A stretch of DNA of 64,000 nt from an uncultured Phascolarctobacterium sp. (GTDB lineage: Bacteria; Bacillota; Negativicutes; Acidaminococcales; Acidaminococcaceae): NCBI GenBank assembly GCA_900552005.1, contig URXU01000003.1, positions 62,001 to 126,000 of the forward strand, given 5' to 3'. Of the stretch, positions 1 through 7,734 are shown piece by piece. The notes beneath the pieces were generated by a model. That model saw only the letters and a list, made by a program, of their open reading frames with translations, did not search any database and was not told the origin of the DNA. How positions within the stretch are numbered: the first letter of the stretch is position 1; each line of letters starts with the position of its first letter. Position numbers and translations under genes: made by a program.

Positions 1-149
1 CGGATAATCATATATACTTCATTGGCCATCAAGGCCATTGTTCCAATCAGCGGAGCCACAACAATCACACCGGCACGGGCTGCACCCCAGCGGCAGATTT
101 TCTCTGCCTCCCAATCCAAATCTAATTCAGTTAATTTATCAGTATTCAT
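1..149 (-). CDS. DUF697-like protein, N-terminal part only (runs off left edge)
   Basis: Forty-nine codons are visible, starting at an ATG preceded by a strong GGAGGTGA ribosome site and continuing past the window edge. The peptide has a short acidic lead (NTDKLTELDLDWEAEK), then a small-residue-rich stretch (WGAARAGVIVVAPLIGTMAL) that looks like a glycine-zipper membrane segment. This resembles the start of DUF697/YcjF-type proteins, but the diagnostic part lies outside the window, so the family name is tentative. It is divergent from gluQRS. Confidence 0.55.
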   Translation of the reverse strand, partial: MNTDKLTELDLDWEAEKICRWGAARAGVIVVAPLIGTMALMANEVYMII

Positions 150-236
150 AATAGTCACCTCCAGACTGATTATCTGCCTCTGTATTCGTTTCCACTTAAA
201 TTTTATCCTGCCTAAGAAATAATTTTCGCAAATATT

Positions 237-264
237 TTGCAAATCACCGGCATAATGATAAAAT
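237..264 (+). promoter_or_regulatory. Probable promoter of gluQRS
   Basis: TTGCAA (237-242), a 16-nt spacer and TAAAAT (259-264) lie just upstream of gluQRS. The match is moderate; no operator is evident. Confidence 0.4.
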
Positions 265-290
265 AAAAAGATATAAAGGATGGGTAAATA

Positions 291-1250
291 ATGAAAACAA
301 AGGCAATCCGCGGCCGCTTTGCTCCCACGCCCAGCGGCCGTATTCATTTAGGCAATATTTTCTGCAGCCTTTTGGCCTGGCTGTATGCCAAATCCAGCGG
401 CGGCAGTATTGTGCTGCGCATTGAGGATCTGGACAGTACCCGCTGCCCACGCCGCAATGCGGACCAGCTGGCACGTGATCTGGAATGGTTAGGCCTGGAA
501 TGGGACAGCGGCGCTTACTGCGGCCATGACAGCGAAACTTATTTTCAGAGCCGGCGTTCTGATATCTATGCCCGTTATTTCAGTCAGCTGCAAAAGCAGC
601 AGCTGGTTTATCCCTGCTTCTGCAGCCGGGCCGAGCTCCATGCTGCTGAAGCGCCGCATCTCAGCGACGGGCGCGTCATCTATGCCGGAACCTGCAAAAA
701 CCTTACCAGTGCTGAACAGGCAGCTAAAGCAAGGCTGCGTGCTCCTGCCTACCGCCTGCAGGTTCCTGATGCTCCAATGCAGTTTACCGATGGTCACTAC
801 GGCCTCCAGCAGTATAACCTATCGCGTGACAGCGGAGATTTTATTATTCGCCGCAGCGACGGCGTTTATGCTTATCAGCTTGCTGTTACTGTAGATGATG
901 CTCTCATGGGCATAACCCAAGTGGTAAGAGGCTGCGATCTTCTAAGTTCCACGCCCATGCAGCTGTATTTATATGGATTGCTGCATTTGACGCCGCCCAG
1001 CTTCTGTCATATTCCTTTGCTTACAGCTCCCGACGGGCGGCGCCTGGCTAAGCGCGACAAAGATCTGGATCTTGATGCACTGCGGCTGCAATATAAGAGT
1101 CCGGAGCCCATCATCGGTTACCTGGCTTTTCTGGCCGGGCAATTATCCAAGCCGGAACCTGTCAGAGCCGCTGATTTAATAAGTATTTTTCAGCCTCAAA
1201 ATATTCCGCACAGAAATATTATCGTACCCGCACAATTACCTAATTTATAA
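291..1250 (+). CDS. gluQRS: Glutamyl-Q tRNA(Asp) synthetase
   Basis: A truncated glutamyl-tRNA synthetase paralogue of 319 aa that in the characterised family activates glutamate and attaches it to queuosine in the tRNA(Asp) anticodon. Visible signatures are the class I nucleotide-binding motif PSGRIHLGN (residues 14-22), RIEDLD (43-48), zinc-ligand candidates C109, C111, Y131 and C135, and a KMSKS-like KRDKD near residue 260. The anticodon-binding domain of GluRS is absent, as expected at this length. The ATG is preceded by AAAGGATGG. It is followed 19 nt later by a small membrane-protein gene ending in a terminator, so the two probably share a transcript. Confidence 0.93.
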   Translation: MKTKAIRGRFAPTPSGRIHLGNIFCSLLAWLYAKSSGGSIVLRIEDLDSTRCPRRNADQLARDLEWLGLEWDSGAYCGHDSETYFQSRRSDIYARYFSQLQKQQLVYPCFCSRAELHAAEAPHLSDGRVIYAGTCKNLTSAEQAAKARLRAPAYRLQVPDAPMQFTDGHYGLQQYNLSRDSGDFIIRRSDGVYAYQLAVTVDDALMGITQVVRGCDLLSSTPMQLYLYGLLHLTPPSFCHIPLLTAPDGRRLAKRDKDLDLDALRLQYKSPEPIIGYLAFLAGQLSKPEPVRAADLISIFQPQNIPHRNIIVPAQLPNL

Positions 1251-1269
1251 ATTCCGGGAGGTATCTCTT

Positions 1270-1467
1270 ATGAAAATGAGTATGTTAAAAATCGTTATCG
1301 GTGTCATTATTGCCGGTTTTGCCGCTGAATATTTTCTCGGCAACCGCTGGATCGGCTTTTTCGGTGCCGGCATTCCTCTTTCCGGCCTTTATATTTATCA
1401 GGAATATAAAGAGCAGCAGCGGGAAGAAGAAAAACGCAAAAATAAGCATAAAAATAAATACAGATAA
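1270..1467 (+). CDS. Small membrane protein, function unknown
   Basis: A 65-aa protein with two closely spaced hydrophobic segments (about residues 5-20 and 27-43) and a highly charged basic tail rich in E, K and R (about 46-65). It starts at ATG behind GGGAGGTATCTCTT, a good ribosome site. It sits 19 nt after gluQRS and directly before an intrinsic terminator, which supports it being a real gene. No family is recognised. Confidence 0.7.
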   Translation: MKMSMLKIVIGVIIAGFAAEYFLGNRWIGFFGAGIPLSGLYIYQEYKEQQREEEKRKNKHKNKYR

Positions 1468-1470
1468 AAA

Positions 1471-1497
1471 ACTCCGGGATAATTCCCGGAGTTTTTT
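1471..1497 (+). terminator. Intrinsic terminator after the gluQRS operon
   Basis: An 8- to 9-bp GC-rich stem (ACTCCGGGA / TCCCGGAGT) followed by a T run; ends the rightward transcript. Its position 78 nt before the end of a convergent gene suits a bidirectional barrier. Confidence 0.85.
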
Positions 1498-1544
1498 ATC
1501 TGTAAATGCCTACTTGCTTTTACTGAAGTATAAGCAGATATTTT

Positions 1545-1976
1545 TTAAATCTTGACATCAATAGCGGCAGATACACCTACGCCCTGTACCCGGTTAACAT
1601 CCGTCACCGAAACTTTATCAATGGGCACCAGAACCGTAGCCCGAAAACTATTAAAAAAGGAAGCCTCAATCTGCAGCGCTGCCTTACATTGATCAACCTG
1701 CGCTTTAGGTCCAGATACCTGAGCAGCGCCGGCTCTGCTGCCGTCACCCACAGTAATAATCGGCACAACCTTGGTAGCATATTCATCTTTCACGCCATAT
1801 TTGGCAGTTAAGGTATTAATGGCATCATTTAACGGCCCGGCAAACTGATCGACAAGTACACCTACCGCACCGCCCTTTACAACGGTTCCTAAAATACCTG
1901 CCTGTACCGGAGCCATACCGTTTCCCAAAATAAAACCACAAACCAAAGCTGCCGCAATCCATTTTTTGTTCTGCAC
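1545..1976 (-). CDS. Exported protein, function unknown
   Basis: A 143-aa protein with a typical signal peptide (basic MQNKK, hydrophobic core, probable cleavage after PVQA near residue 26). The mature part is small-residue rich, starting with a Gly/Val segment (GILGTVVKGGAVGVLV), and ends VGVSAAIDVKI. The start is GTG, chosen because AAGGAGG lies 6-7 nt upstream. No domain is recognised; likely periplasmic or cell-surface. It is followed by the convergent gluQRS terminator region. Confidence 0.7.
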   Translation of the reverse strand: MQNKKWIAAALVCGFILGNGMAPVQAGILGTVVKGGAVGVLVDQFAGPLNDAINTLTAKYGVKDEYATKVVPIITVGDGSRAGAAQVSGPKAQVDQCKAALQIEASFFNSFRATVLVPIDKVSVTDVNRVQGVGVSAAIDVKI

Positions 1977-2042
1977 CGCAATCCCTCCTTAAGGATATTG
2001 TACTGATATCGTATTAATTCGCCATGCAGATACAAAAACCTT

Positions 2043-2333
2043 TTATTTAGCGGCCAGAATAAATTCATCAGCATTCTGTATAGCTACCGGTACTTTTAGT
2101 ACCTGTCCCGGATAAACATGCTTATCATTTAGTTCATTGACCTGGCAGATACGAAAAACAACTTCCCGTACATCCTCATCCTGCGCGGCAGAGCGGCTGG
2201 CAATATCCCATAACGTATCGCCGCAGCCAACCTTTACATGATGATATTTATATACGGGCTCATCGGCAAACAGTAAGCTGTTGGCCGCGGCTAATATCAA
2301 TCCGGCACTGATAATTACTAAAAGTCTTTTCAT
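2043..2333 (-). CDS. Exported LysM-domain protein
   Basis: A 96-aa protein with an N-terminal signal or anchor (MKRLLVIISAGLILAAANSLL) and one LysM domain (about residues 30-85) showing the typical HHVKVGCGDTLWDIAS start and PGQVLKVP end. LysM binds peptidoglycan GlcNAc, so it likely sits at the wall in the periplasm. The second in-frame ATG was chosen because GGTGA lies 5 nt upstream; an ATG four codons earlier is possible. A good promoter precedes it. Confidence 0.85.
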   Translation of the reverse strand: MKRLLVIISAGLILAAANSLLFADEPVYKYHHVKVGCGDTLWDIASRSAAQDEDVREVVFRICQVNELNDKHVYPGQVLKVPVAIQNADEFILAAK

Positions 2334-2372
2334 ATCTTTCACCATCTTTCAAAACATCTGTTTGTTATGTTT

Positions 2373-2401
2373 ATTTTATAGTGAAAGATATAATATGTCA
2401 A
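2373..2401 (-). promoter_or_regulatory. Probable sigma-70 promoter of the LysM gene
   Basis: On the minus strand TTGACA (2401-2396), a 17-nt spacer and TAAAAT (2378-2373). It lies right behind the stop of the upstream AEC transporter gene, so the LysM gene is probably its own transcription unit. Confidence 0.6.
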
Positions 2402-2430
2402 TATTAACCGCAAAATTTTGTTCGTTTTGT

Positions 2431-3369
2431 TCAGTGTATAATCCACATATAAAACGGTACCACAACCACGGCCAGGCAAGTGCTGACAGCCGTCAGCATG
2501 GCAGCATACTTATAATCACCGCCATAAGCTTTAGCTACAATAGAAGTATTGGTCATAGCCGGCATCGCTGCCATAATAACAAACACCCGCTGCATCATCA
2601 GGTCTAAATCAAAAAATGGCAGCAGCAGGATAACCAGCAGCGGACTGATCAAATAACGTCCTGCCATAGCTACGGCTAAAAACCGGTCAAAATGAATTTC
2701 ATTCCAAGCCGTTTTGCTCATGGCAATTCCGATAAACAGCATGGCCAGCGGTGTGGTCATACTGCCGATATACTTACAAGCATCAAACAAAGGTTTAGGC
2801 AGATTCCATTCCAGCATAACCATAATTACGCCTAAAATAAAACCTGCCAGCGGCAGCGAAAATACGCTTTTTAAGGTTGCCCAGCTAAAAAGCGGCGATG
2901 GTTTGCCGGCATCCGAAGAAATTTCGTGCACACCCAAAGTCCAGAACAGTGTTGTATTAACCATATAGTAAATCATAACATAAGGAGCGCCGGCCTCGCC
3001 AAACAAGGCAATTCCCAGCGGCAATCCGATAAAAATCGTATTAGAAAAGCAGACGCAAGTCGAAAATACGCCTTTTCTGCCTTCCGGCATACCGATAAAT
3101 CCGGCAATCAGCTTGCTGATAACATATCCTGCCAGCATGGATAAAATCGGTACAATCAGGCCTCCGCTCATGCTTACCAGCTGATCATGCTTAAAATTGG
3201 CCAGCAGATTTGTCAGCATATAAGTAGGCAGGCAGACATGCGTCACCAGCCGGGAAATCAGTACGATGCTCTGCTCCTTAAACCAGCCCAGCTTTTCCAG
3301 CCCAAAACCAGTAATAATCATCAGCATAACGGTCAGAATACCGCCAAAGGCATGTAAAATGATGTCCAT
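2431..3369 (-). CDS. AEC-family transporter (auxin efflux carrier fold)
   Basis: A 312-aa integral membrane protein with about ten hydrophobic segments, of the bacterial AEC/malonate-transporter type. The family signature is visible in the N-terminal FLEKLGWF-like lead, the LPTYML segment (about residues 50-56) and the C-terminal AAMPAMTNTSIVAKAYGGD region. Bacterial members export or import dicarboxylates or amino acids, but the substrate cannot be read from sequence. The start at 3369 is chosen over an ATG six codons earlier because GGAGGGG lies 6 nt upstream. Confidence 0.85.
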   Translation of the reverse strand: MDIILHAFGGILTVMLMIITGFGLEKLGWFKEQSIVLISRLVTHVCLPTYMLTNLLANFKHDQLVSMSGGLIVPILSMLAGYVISKLIAGFIGMPEGRKGVFSTCVCFSNTIFIGLPLGIALFGEAGAPYVMIYYMVNTTLFWTLGVHEISSDAGKPSPLFSWATLKSVFSLPLAGFILGVIMVMLEWNLPKPLFDACKYIGSMTTPLAMLFIGIAMSKTAWNEIHFDRFLAVAMAGRYLISPLLVILLLPFFDLDLMMQRVFVIMAAMPAMTNTSIVAKAYGGDYKYAAMLTAVSTCLAVVVVPFYMWIIH

Positions 3370-3397
3370 AACAATCCCCTCCGTCATTTTTCTGATA

Positions 3398-3427
3398 CAA
3401 AAATACCGAAGCCGGAAGCTTCGGTAT
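3398..3427 (-). terminator. Intrinsic terminator of the 3433-3771 gene
   Basis: Perfect 10-bp stem ATACCGAAGC / GCTTCGGTAT with a 5-nt loop, followed on the minus strand by TTTT. It separates the 112-aa gene from the downstream AEC gene. Confidence 0.8.
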
Positions 3428-3432
3428 CCTGA

Positions 3433-3771
3433 TCAGTGTTTGGCCTTTTTGAGCTCTTCCAGTTTATTTTTCATCCAGTCAATCATTGCCATCTTGCCGA
3501 ATTCATGCCAGGTGCTACATTGAGTATTCTTGGCAATGTATTCGTTCCATTTATCCTGATTAACATTTTCTACTTCCATCAGATTCATAATTCCGAAACC
3601 ACTGCGCCAGATCATGTCATCCATAGAAGTAAATTTGCTGTTTTCCTGCATAAACTTGGGATTAAACAAATCTTGGAAAGAGACTTTATTTAAAATCTTC
3701 GCCATGTCTTTGTCTTCCGTAAAAACTCCCAAATAATATTTAAAGGTTTTATCCAGTTTCTTCTGATCCAT
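3433..3771 (-). CDS. Conserved-looking small cytosolic protein, function unknown
   Basis: A 112-aa soluble protein rich in K, M, F and aromatic residues, with no signal peptide or membrane segment and a lysine-rich helical C terminus (KNKLEELKKAKH). GGAGG is placed 7 nt before the ATG, and a strong terminator follows directly, so it is a monocistronic gene. No family is recognised from the sequence. Confidence 0.7.
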   Translation of the reverse strand: MDQKKLDKTFKYYLGVFTEDKDMAKILNKVSFQDLFNPKFMQENSKFTSMDDMIWRSGFGIMNLMEVENVNQDKWNEYIAKNTQCSTWHEFGKMAMIDWMKNKLEELKKAKH

Positions 3772-3874
3772 GCAACATCCTCCTAAAACATTTGCTGTAA
3801 CTTATTTTAACATAAAACATCCTCTATGTAACAGGAATTTTACTGATAACCCGCTTACAGCAGATCTTTTGCTG

Positions 3875-3903
3875 TTGAATTCCTACTGAACTCATAGTAA
3901 AAT
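3875..3903 (+). promoter_or_regulatory. Promoter of the rrf2-cysK operon with possible autoregulatory operator
   Basis: TTGAAT (3875-3880), 17-nt spacer, TAAAAT (3898-3903). The spacer contains an imperfect palindrome centred on TGAACTCA (CTACTGAACTCATAG), which a bound dimeric regulator could use to block the promoter. Assignment to the adjacent Rrf2 protein is inference. Confidence 0.5.
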
Positions 3904-3933
3904 TAATTTACTGAAGAAAGGCGGTGCCTCATC

Positions 3934-4353
3934 ATGAAAATATCTACCAAAGGACGTTATGCCCTGCGTTTGATGCTTGATCTGTCACTGAATTATTCCG
4001 ACAGCTTTATTCCGCTGAAAGCAATTGCGCAGCGTCAGGAAATTTCCGACAAATATCTGGAACAAATTATCAATGTTCTCAGTAAGGCCGGCTTTGTCCA
4101 AAGTGCCCGCGGTGCTCAGGGCGGCTACCGGCTGACACGTCTTCCCTCAGAATATACCGTGGGAGAAATTCTCCGGCTTGCAGAAGGAAGTATCGCTCCT
4201 GTCGCCTGTCTGGAATGCAAGGACAGCTGCGACAAAATGGACTCCTGCATTACCATCGGCCTCTGGCGCAAAATGCAGCAGGCTATTGACGAGGTAGTAG
4301 ACAATACTACACTGGCAGATTTAATTAATGATTATCGCAGCAAACAGCATTAA
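3934..4353 (+). CDS. Rrf2-family transcriptional regulator (IscR/CymR type)
   Basis: A 139-aa winged-helix regulator beginning MKISTKGRYALRLMLDL, the family hallmark, with the recognition-helix region SDKYLEQIINVLSKAGFVQSARG followed by GGYRL. Four cysteines (92, 95, 99 and 105) sit where IscR-type members bind a [2Fe-2S] cluster; CymR-type members lack this cluster. The gene is first in an operon with cysK and mnmA, so control of sulphur or cysteine supply in response to Fe-S or cysteine status is likely. Start is ATG behind AAAGGCGGTG. Confidence 0.9.
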   Translation: MKISTKGRYALRLMLDLSLNYSDSFIPLKAIAQRQEISDKYLEQIINVLSKAGFVQSARGAQGGYRLTRLPSEYTVGEILRLAEGSIAPVACLECKDSCDKMDSCITIGLWRKMQQAIDEVVDNTTLADLINDYRSKQH

Positions 4354-4376
4354 GATAAAGAAAGGGATGAACTATT

Positions 4377-5315
4377 ATGCATATAGCAGATAAAATTACT
4401 GATTTAATCGGCAACACCCCTCTTTTGGCACTTAATAATTTACAGGCCAAATTAAATTTACCCTGCAGATTACTGGCTAAACTTGAATATTTCAACCCTG
4501 CCGGAAGCGCCAAGGACCGTATTGCACTGTCCATGATAGAAGCGGCGGAGGCAGCCGGCAAGCTGCAGCCCGGTAATACAATTATTGAGCCCACCAGCGG
4601 CAATACCGGTATCGGCCTGGCCTGCGTGGCGGCAGCCAAAGGTTACAAGGTTATCCTGACCATGCCCGACAGCATGAGCCAGGAACGCCGCAGCCTGCTG
4701 AAAGCCTACGGTGCGCAGCTGGTTCTCACTCCCGGCAGTCTTGGCATGCAGGGTGCCGTAGATAAGGCCAATGAGCTGGCCCGGCAAATCAGCGGCTCTT
4801 TTATTCCCAGCCAATTTGATAATCCCAAAAATCCTGAAGCCCATTACCGGACAACCGGTCCGGAAATCTGGCGTGATACTCAGGGAAGCATAGCTGCTTT
4901 CGTGGCCGGTGTCGGCACCGGTGGTACGCTCTCCGGCGCCGGACGTTATTTAAAAGAACAAAATCCGCAGATTTATATTGCGGCCGTCGAGCCTGATGTC
5001 TCTCCCGTATTAAAAGGACAGCCTGCCGGCCCTCATAAGCTGCAGGGTATCGGCGCCAACTTTATCCCGGCTAATTTTAATCCGGATATTGCTGATGAAA
5101 TTCTGGATATAGCTGCCGAAGATGCCTATGCTGCCTGCCATCAGCTGGCAGCATGCGAAGGGCTGCTGGCCGGAATTTCTTCCGGTGCCGCTCTCTGCGG
5201 CGCCCTGCAGCTGGCTCAAAGGCCGGAATTTGCCGGTAAGGACATTGTAGTTCTGCTGCCTGACGGCGGCGAACGCTATCTTTCCACACCCGGTTTTATT
5301 GAAGAAAATATTTAA
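4377..5315 (+). CDS. cysK: Cysteine synthase (O-acetylserine sulfhydrylase)
   Basis: A 312-aa PLP enzyme making cysteine from O-acetylserine and sulphide in the cytosol. Motifs: PLP-binding lysine K46 in NPAGSAKDR, the substrate loop PTSGNTG (about residues 76-82), the phosphate-binding loop GVGTGGT (about 180) and the C-terminal SSGAALCGAL region. The length is normal for CysK. It lies 23 nt after the Rrf2 gene, with AAAGGGATG as ribosome site. CysK versus CysM cannot be separated fully by eye, but the size and loops fit CysK. Confidence 0.93.
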   Translation: MHIADKITDLIGNTPLLALNNLQAKLNLPCRLLAKLEYFNPAGSAKDRIALSMIEAAEAAGKLQPGNTIIEPTSGNTGIGLACVAAAKGYKVILTMPDSMSQERRSLLKAYGAQLVLTPGSLGMQGAVDKANELARQISGSFIPSQFDNPKNPEAHYRTTGPEIWRDTQGSIAAFVAGVGTGGTLSGAGRYLKEQNPQIYIAAVEPDVSPVLKGQPAGPHKLQGIGANFIPANFNPDIADEILDIAAEDAYAACHQLAACEGLLAGISSGAALCGALQLAQRPEFAGKDIVVLLPDGGERYLSTPGFIEENI

Positions 5316-5334
5316 TGGAGGCTGAAATATAATT

Positions 5335-5922
5335 ATGGAACTAAGTAGGGAAAATGCCTGGAAATTATTAAATGAATACAATAAGGAGCCTTTTCATCTG
5401 CGTCATGCTCTGACTGTGGAAGGGATCATGCGCTATTTCGCCAAAGAACTCGGCTATCAGGACGAAGTGGATTTCTGGGGTCTTGTAGGACTGCTTCATG
5501 ATCTGGATTTTGAACAGTATCCCAACGAGCATTGCATTAAATCTCAGGAAATCATGCGTCAGCAGGGTCTTGACGAACGCTTAATCAGAGCAACGGCCAG
5601 CCACGGCTACGGTTTGGCGCAGAACGATATTAAACCTGAACATCAAATGGAAAAAGTGCTCTTTGCCATTGACGAGCTTTCCGGACTGATTGGTGCTGCT
5701 GCCATCATGCGCCCCTCCAAAAGCGTCATGGACCTGGAACTGAAATCCGTTAAGAAAAAATTTAAAGATAAACGCTTTGCGGCCGGCTGCAGCCGCGATG
5801 TCATTACTGCCGGTGCGGAAGCTTTGGGCTGGCCGCTGGATGAGCTGATTGAAAAAACGATTTTAGCCATGCGCGAAGATGAAGCAGCCATCAACGAAGC
5901 CTGCAGCAAATTAGGTAACTGA
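5335..5922 (+). CDS. HD-domain phosphohydrolase-like protein
   Basis: A 195-aa HD-superfamily protein. The metal-binding pattern is visible: H23 in FHLRHALTVEG, the HD pair in GLLHDLDFEQYP (about residues 56-67) and further histidines in NEHCIKS and ASHGYG. This set suggests an active metal-dependent phosphohydrolase, probably acting on a nucleotide or small phosphoester, but the substrate is unknown. It is 19 nt after cysK and overlaps the mnmA leader: its TGA is 1 nt before the mnmA ATG, so the two are probably translationally coupled. Confidence 0.88.
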   Translation: MELSRENAWKLLNEYNKEPFHLRHALTVEGIMRYFAKELGYQDEVDFWGLVGLLHDLDFEQYPNEHCIKSQEIMRQQGLDERLIRATASHGYGLAQNDIKPEHQMEKVLFAIDELSGLIGAAAIMRPSKSVMDLELKSVKKKFKDKRFAAGCSRDVITAGAEALGWPLDELIEKTILAMREDEAAINEACSKLGN

Positions 5923-5923
5923 C

Positions 5924-7009
5924 ATGGAAACCAAATATAAGGTACTCGCTGCCATGAGCGGCGGCGTTGACAGCAGCACTGCCGCCCTGTTATTGCAGCA
6001 GCAGGGCTATGAAGTGGTAGGCGCCACAGTAAAGATGTTCGGCAATCGCGATATCGGTCTGGATGAACCTGATACGCCAAAACAGGATTTACAGGATGCC
6101 CGTCAGGTAGCCGCCAAACTGGGGATTGAATTTCACGCCCTGGACTTTTCTTCCTGCTTCAAAAAATGCGTCATTGATCATTTTGTCAGTGAATATCAGC
6201 GTGGACGTACTCCCAACCCCTGTGTGGACTGCAACAGGCATATAAAATTCGGTCTGCTTTTTGATGAAGCGCGCAAACTGGGTTGCGAATATCTGGCAAC
6301 GGGCCATTACGCACGTATTGAATACAACCCTGATAGACAGCGCTGGCTGCTGGCACGTGCACTTGATCCTGCCAAAGATCAAAGCTATATGCTGTTTAAT
6401 CTTACCCAGGATCAGCTCGCCCATATCCTGCTGCCGCTGGCACAAATGAGTAAACCGGAAATCCGCCGCATTGCGGAAGCAAACCTGCTGGTAACGGCGC
6501 AAAAGCCCGACAGTCAGGACATTTGTTTTGTAGCTGACGGCGATTATGCTGCCGTAGTCAGACGCCTAAGCCGCAAAAAAGCCCGCCCGGGCAAATTTAT
6601 TCATTTAGACGGCACCGTCCTCGGAACTCATCAGGGCCAAATCAATTACACTATCGGCCAGCGCAAGGGTTTAGGTATTGCCTATGCCTATCCGCTCTAT
6701 GTCATTCGCAAGGACATTGCTGCCAATACCGTTATTGTAGGACCTAACGAAGCCTTGTTCCGTAAGGAGCTTTGGGCTGAAAACTGCAATTTTATCACTA
6801 TTAACCAGCTCACCGGCCCGCTGCGCGTAACGGCTAAAACCCGTTACCGCCAGAAAGATGTACCTGCTACCATTGAACCGGCAGGAGACGATAAGGTGCA
6901 CGTTACCTTTGACGAACCACAACGTGCCATTACCCCCGGTCAGGCCGTAGTTTTCTATGATGGTGATTATGTTGTGGGCGGCGGTATCATCGCCGATTAC
7001 AACGATTAA
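5924..7009 (+). CDS. mnmA: tRNA-specific 2-thiouridylase MnmA
   Basis: A 361-aa enzyme that thiolates U34 of tRNA(Lys/Glu/Gln). The PP-loop SGGVDSS (residues 12-18) adenylates the tRNA; the catalytic cysteine pair is C100 (NPCVDC) and C201 (SQDICFVADGDY), matching the spacing in characterised MnmA. The C-terminal RYRQ and GQAVVFYDGD segments are standard. It lies in an operon with cysK and an Rrf2 regulator, but the iscS desulphurase that usually accompanies mnmA in Firmicutes is absent here, so sulphur must come from a desulphurase encoded elsewhere. Confidence 0.96.
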   Translation: METKYKVLAAMSGGVDSSTAALLLQQQGYEVVGATVKMFGNRDIGLDEPDTPKQDLQDARQVAAKLGIEFHALDFSSCFKKCVIDHFVSEYQRGRTPNPCVDCNRHIKFGLLFDEARKLGCEYLATGHYARIEYNPDRQRWLLARALDPAKDQSYMLFNLTQDQLAHILLPLAQMSKPEIRRIAEANLLVTAQKPDSQDICFVADGDYAAVVRRLSRKKARPGKFIHLDGTVLGTHQGQINYTIGQRKGLGIAYAYPLYVIRKDIAANTVIVGPNEALFRKELWAENCNFITINQLTGPLRVTAKTRYRQKDVPATIEPAGDDKVHVTFDEPQRAITPGQAVVFYDGDYVVGGGIIADYND

Positions 7010-7032
7010 TAAAGAGAGAGTATGATTGTAAG

Positions 7033-7677
7033 ATGTTTATTAAAAGCTTTTCCTCACGGCTGCTGATTCTCCTGATGGCTATCAGCACTGCCGCTGCTGC
7101 CGCGCCGGCAGATAAAACCGACGGCAAAACTGCGTCAACGGCGGCAGTAACCGTACAGCAGCCGGCCATTCCCGTTCATAAAAATGCCCTGCCGCCCCAT
7201 CCTGCTTCCAAAAATATTCTGCACCAGCCGCAGACTCAGGATTTTGACTGGTATCTGAACGCAGCAGGCGGTTACGCCTTGGCGCTGCCTAAAGCATTCG
7301 GCAGCGATCCGCTGTCTGCTTTGCCTCAGGCCGCAGGCCCCATGCTTGTCCGAGCAGCAGATAATAATCTGCTGCTTTCGGTAAATATCATTGATCCGCA
7401 GGATACTCAGCATTATCAGGCAACCCAAGCGCTGCCGGATTTTCCTGATAAAAAACTTCTCTGGAAATGGCCTCATTCTGCTTGGCTGGAATGGAACTGC
7501 AGCCTGTCTGAACACCAAGATTATTACGGTCAGAAACTACTGCTGCAGGCTCAATCGGTACATAACGGCAAAACCTATGAACTGCTTTATATTTTTCCTG
7601 CTGGACAATACGCCACTTATCTGCCGCAGGCACTGTATTCTTTGAACAGTTTCCGTCTGGACTTTTCACAGCCATAA
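7033..7677 (+). CDS. Exported protein, function unknown
   Basis: A 214-aa protein with a signal peptide (MFIKSFSSRLLILLMAISTAAAAAP, cleavage near residue 24), an Ala/Pro/Lys-rich linker to about residue 70, then a globular domain with many aromatic residues (WYLNAAGGYALALPK, WPHSAWLEWN). The C-terminal half resembles small periplasmic folds that follow a lipid or cell-surface ligand, but no family is recognised. The ribosome site is weak, and it lies 23 nt after mnmA, so it is probably read from the mnmA transcript. A bidirectional terminator follows. Confidence 0.65.
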   Translation: MFIKSFSSRLLILLMAISTAAAAAPADKTDGKTASTAAVTVQQPAIPVHKNALPPHPASKNILHQPQTQDFDWYLNAAGGYALALPKAFGSDPLSALPQAAGPMLVRAADNNLLLSVNIIDPQDTQHYQATQALPDFPDKKLLWKWPHSAWLEWNCSLSEHQDYYGQKLLLQAQSVHNGKTYELLYIFPAGQYATYLPQALYSLNSFRLDFSQP

Positions 7678-7690
7678 AGCCGGATAAACA

Positions 7691-7724
7691 AAAAAGTCAG
7701 AAAACCATGGTTTTCTGACTTTTT
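7691..7724. terminator. Bidirectional terminator between 7677 and rsmA
   Basis: Near-perfect inverted repeat (AGTCAGAAAACC / GGTTTTCTGACT) flanked by A and T runs on both sides. It serves the rightward exported-protein gene and the leftward rsmA gene. Confidence 0.85.
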
Positions 7725-7734
7725 CTTATTTTTA

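Noticed and set aside
526..894. Second frame inside gluQRS
   Set aside because: Overlaps a well-supported gene fully and shows no start signal.
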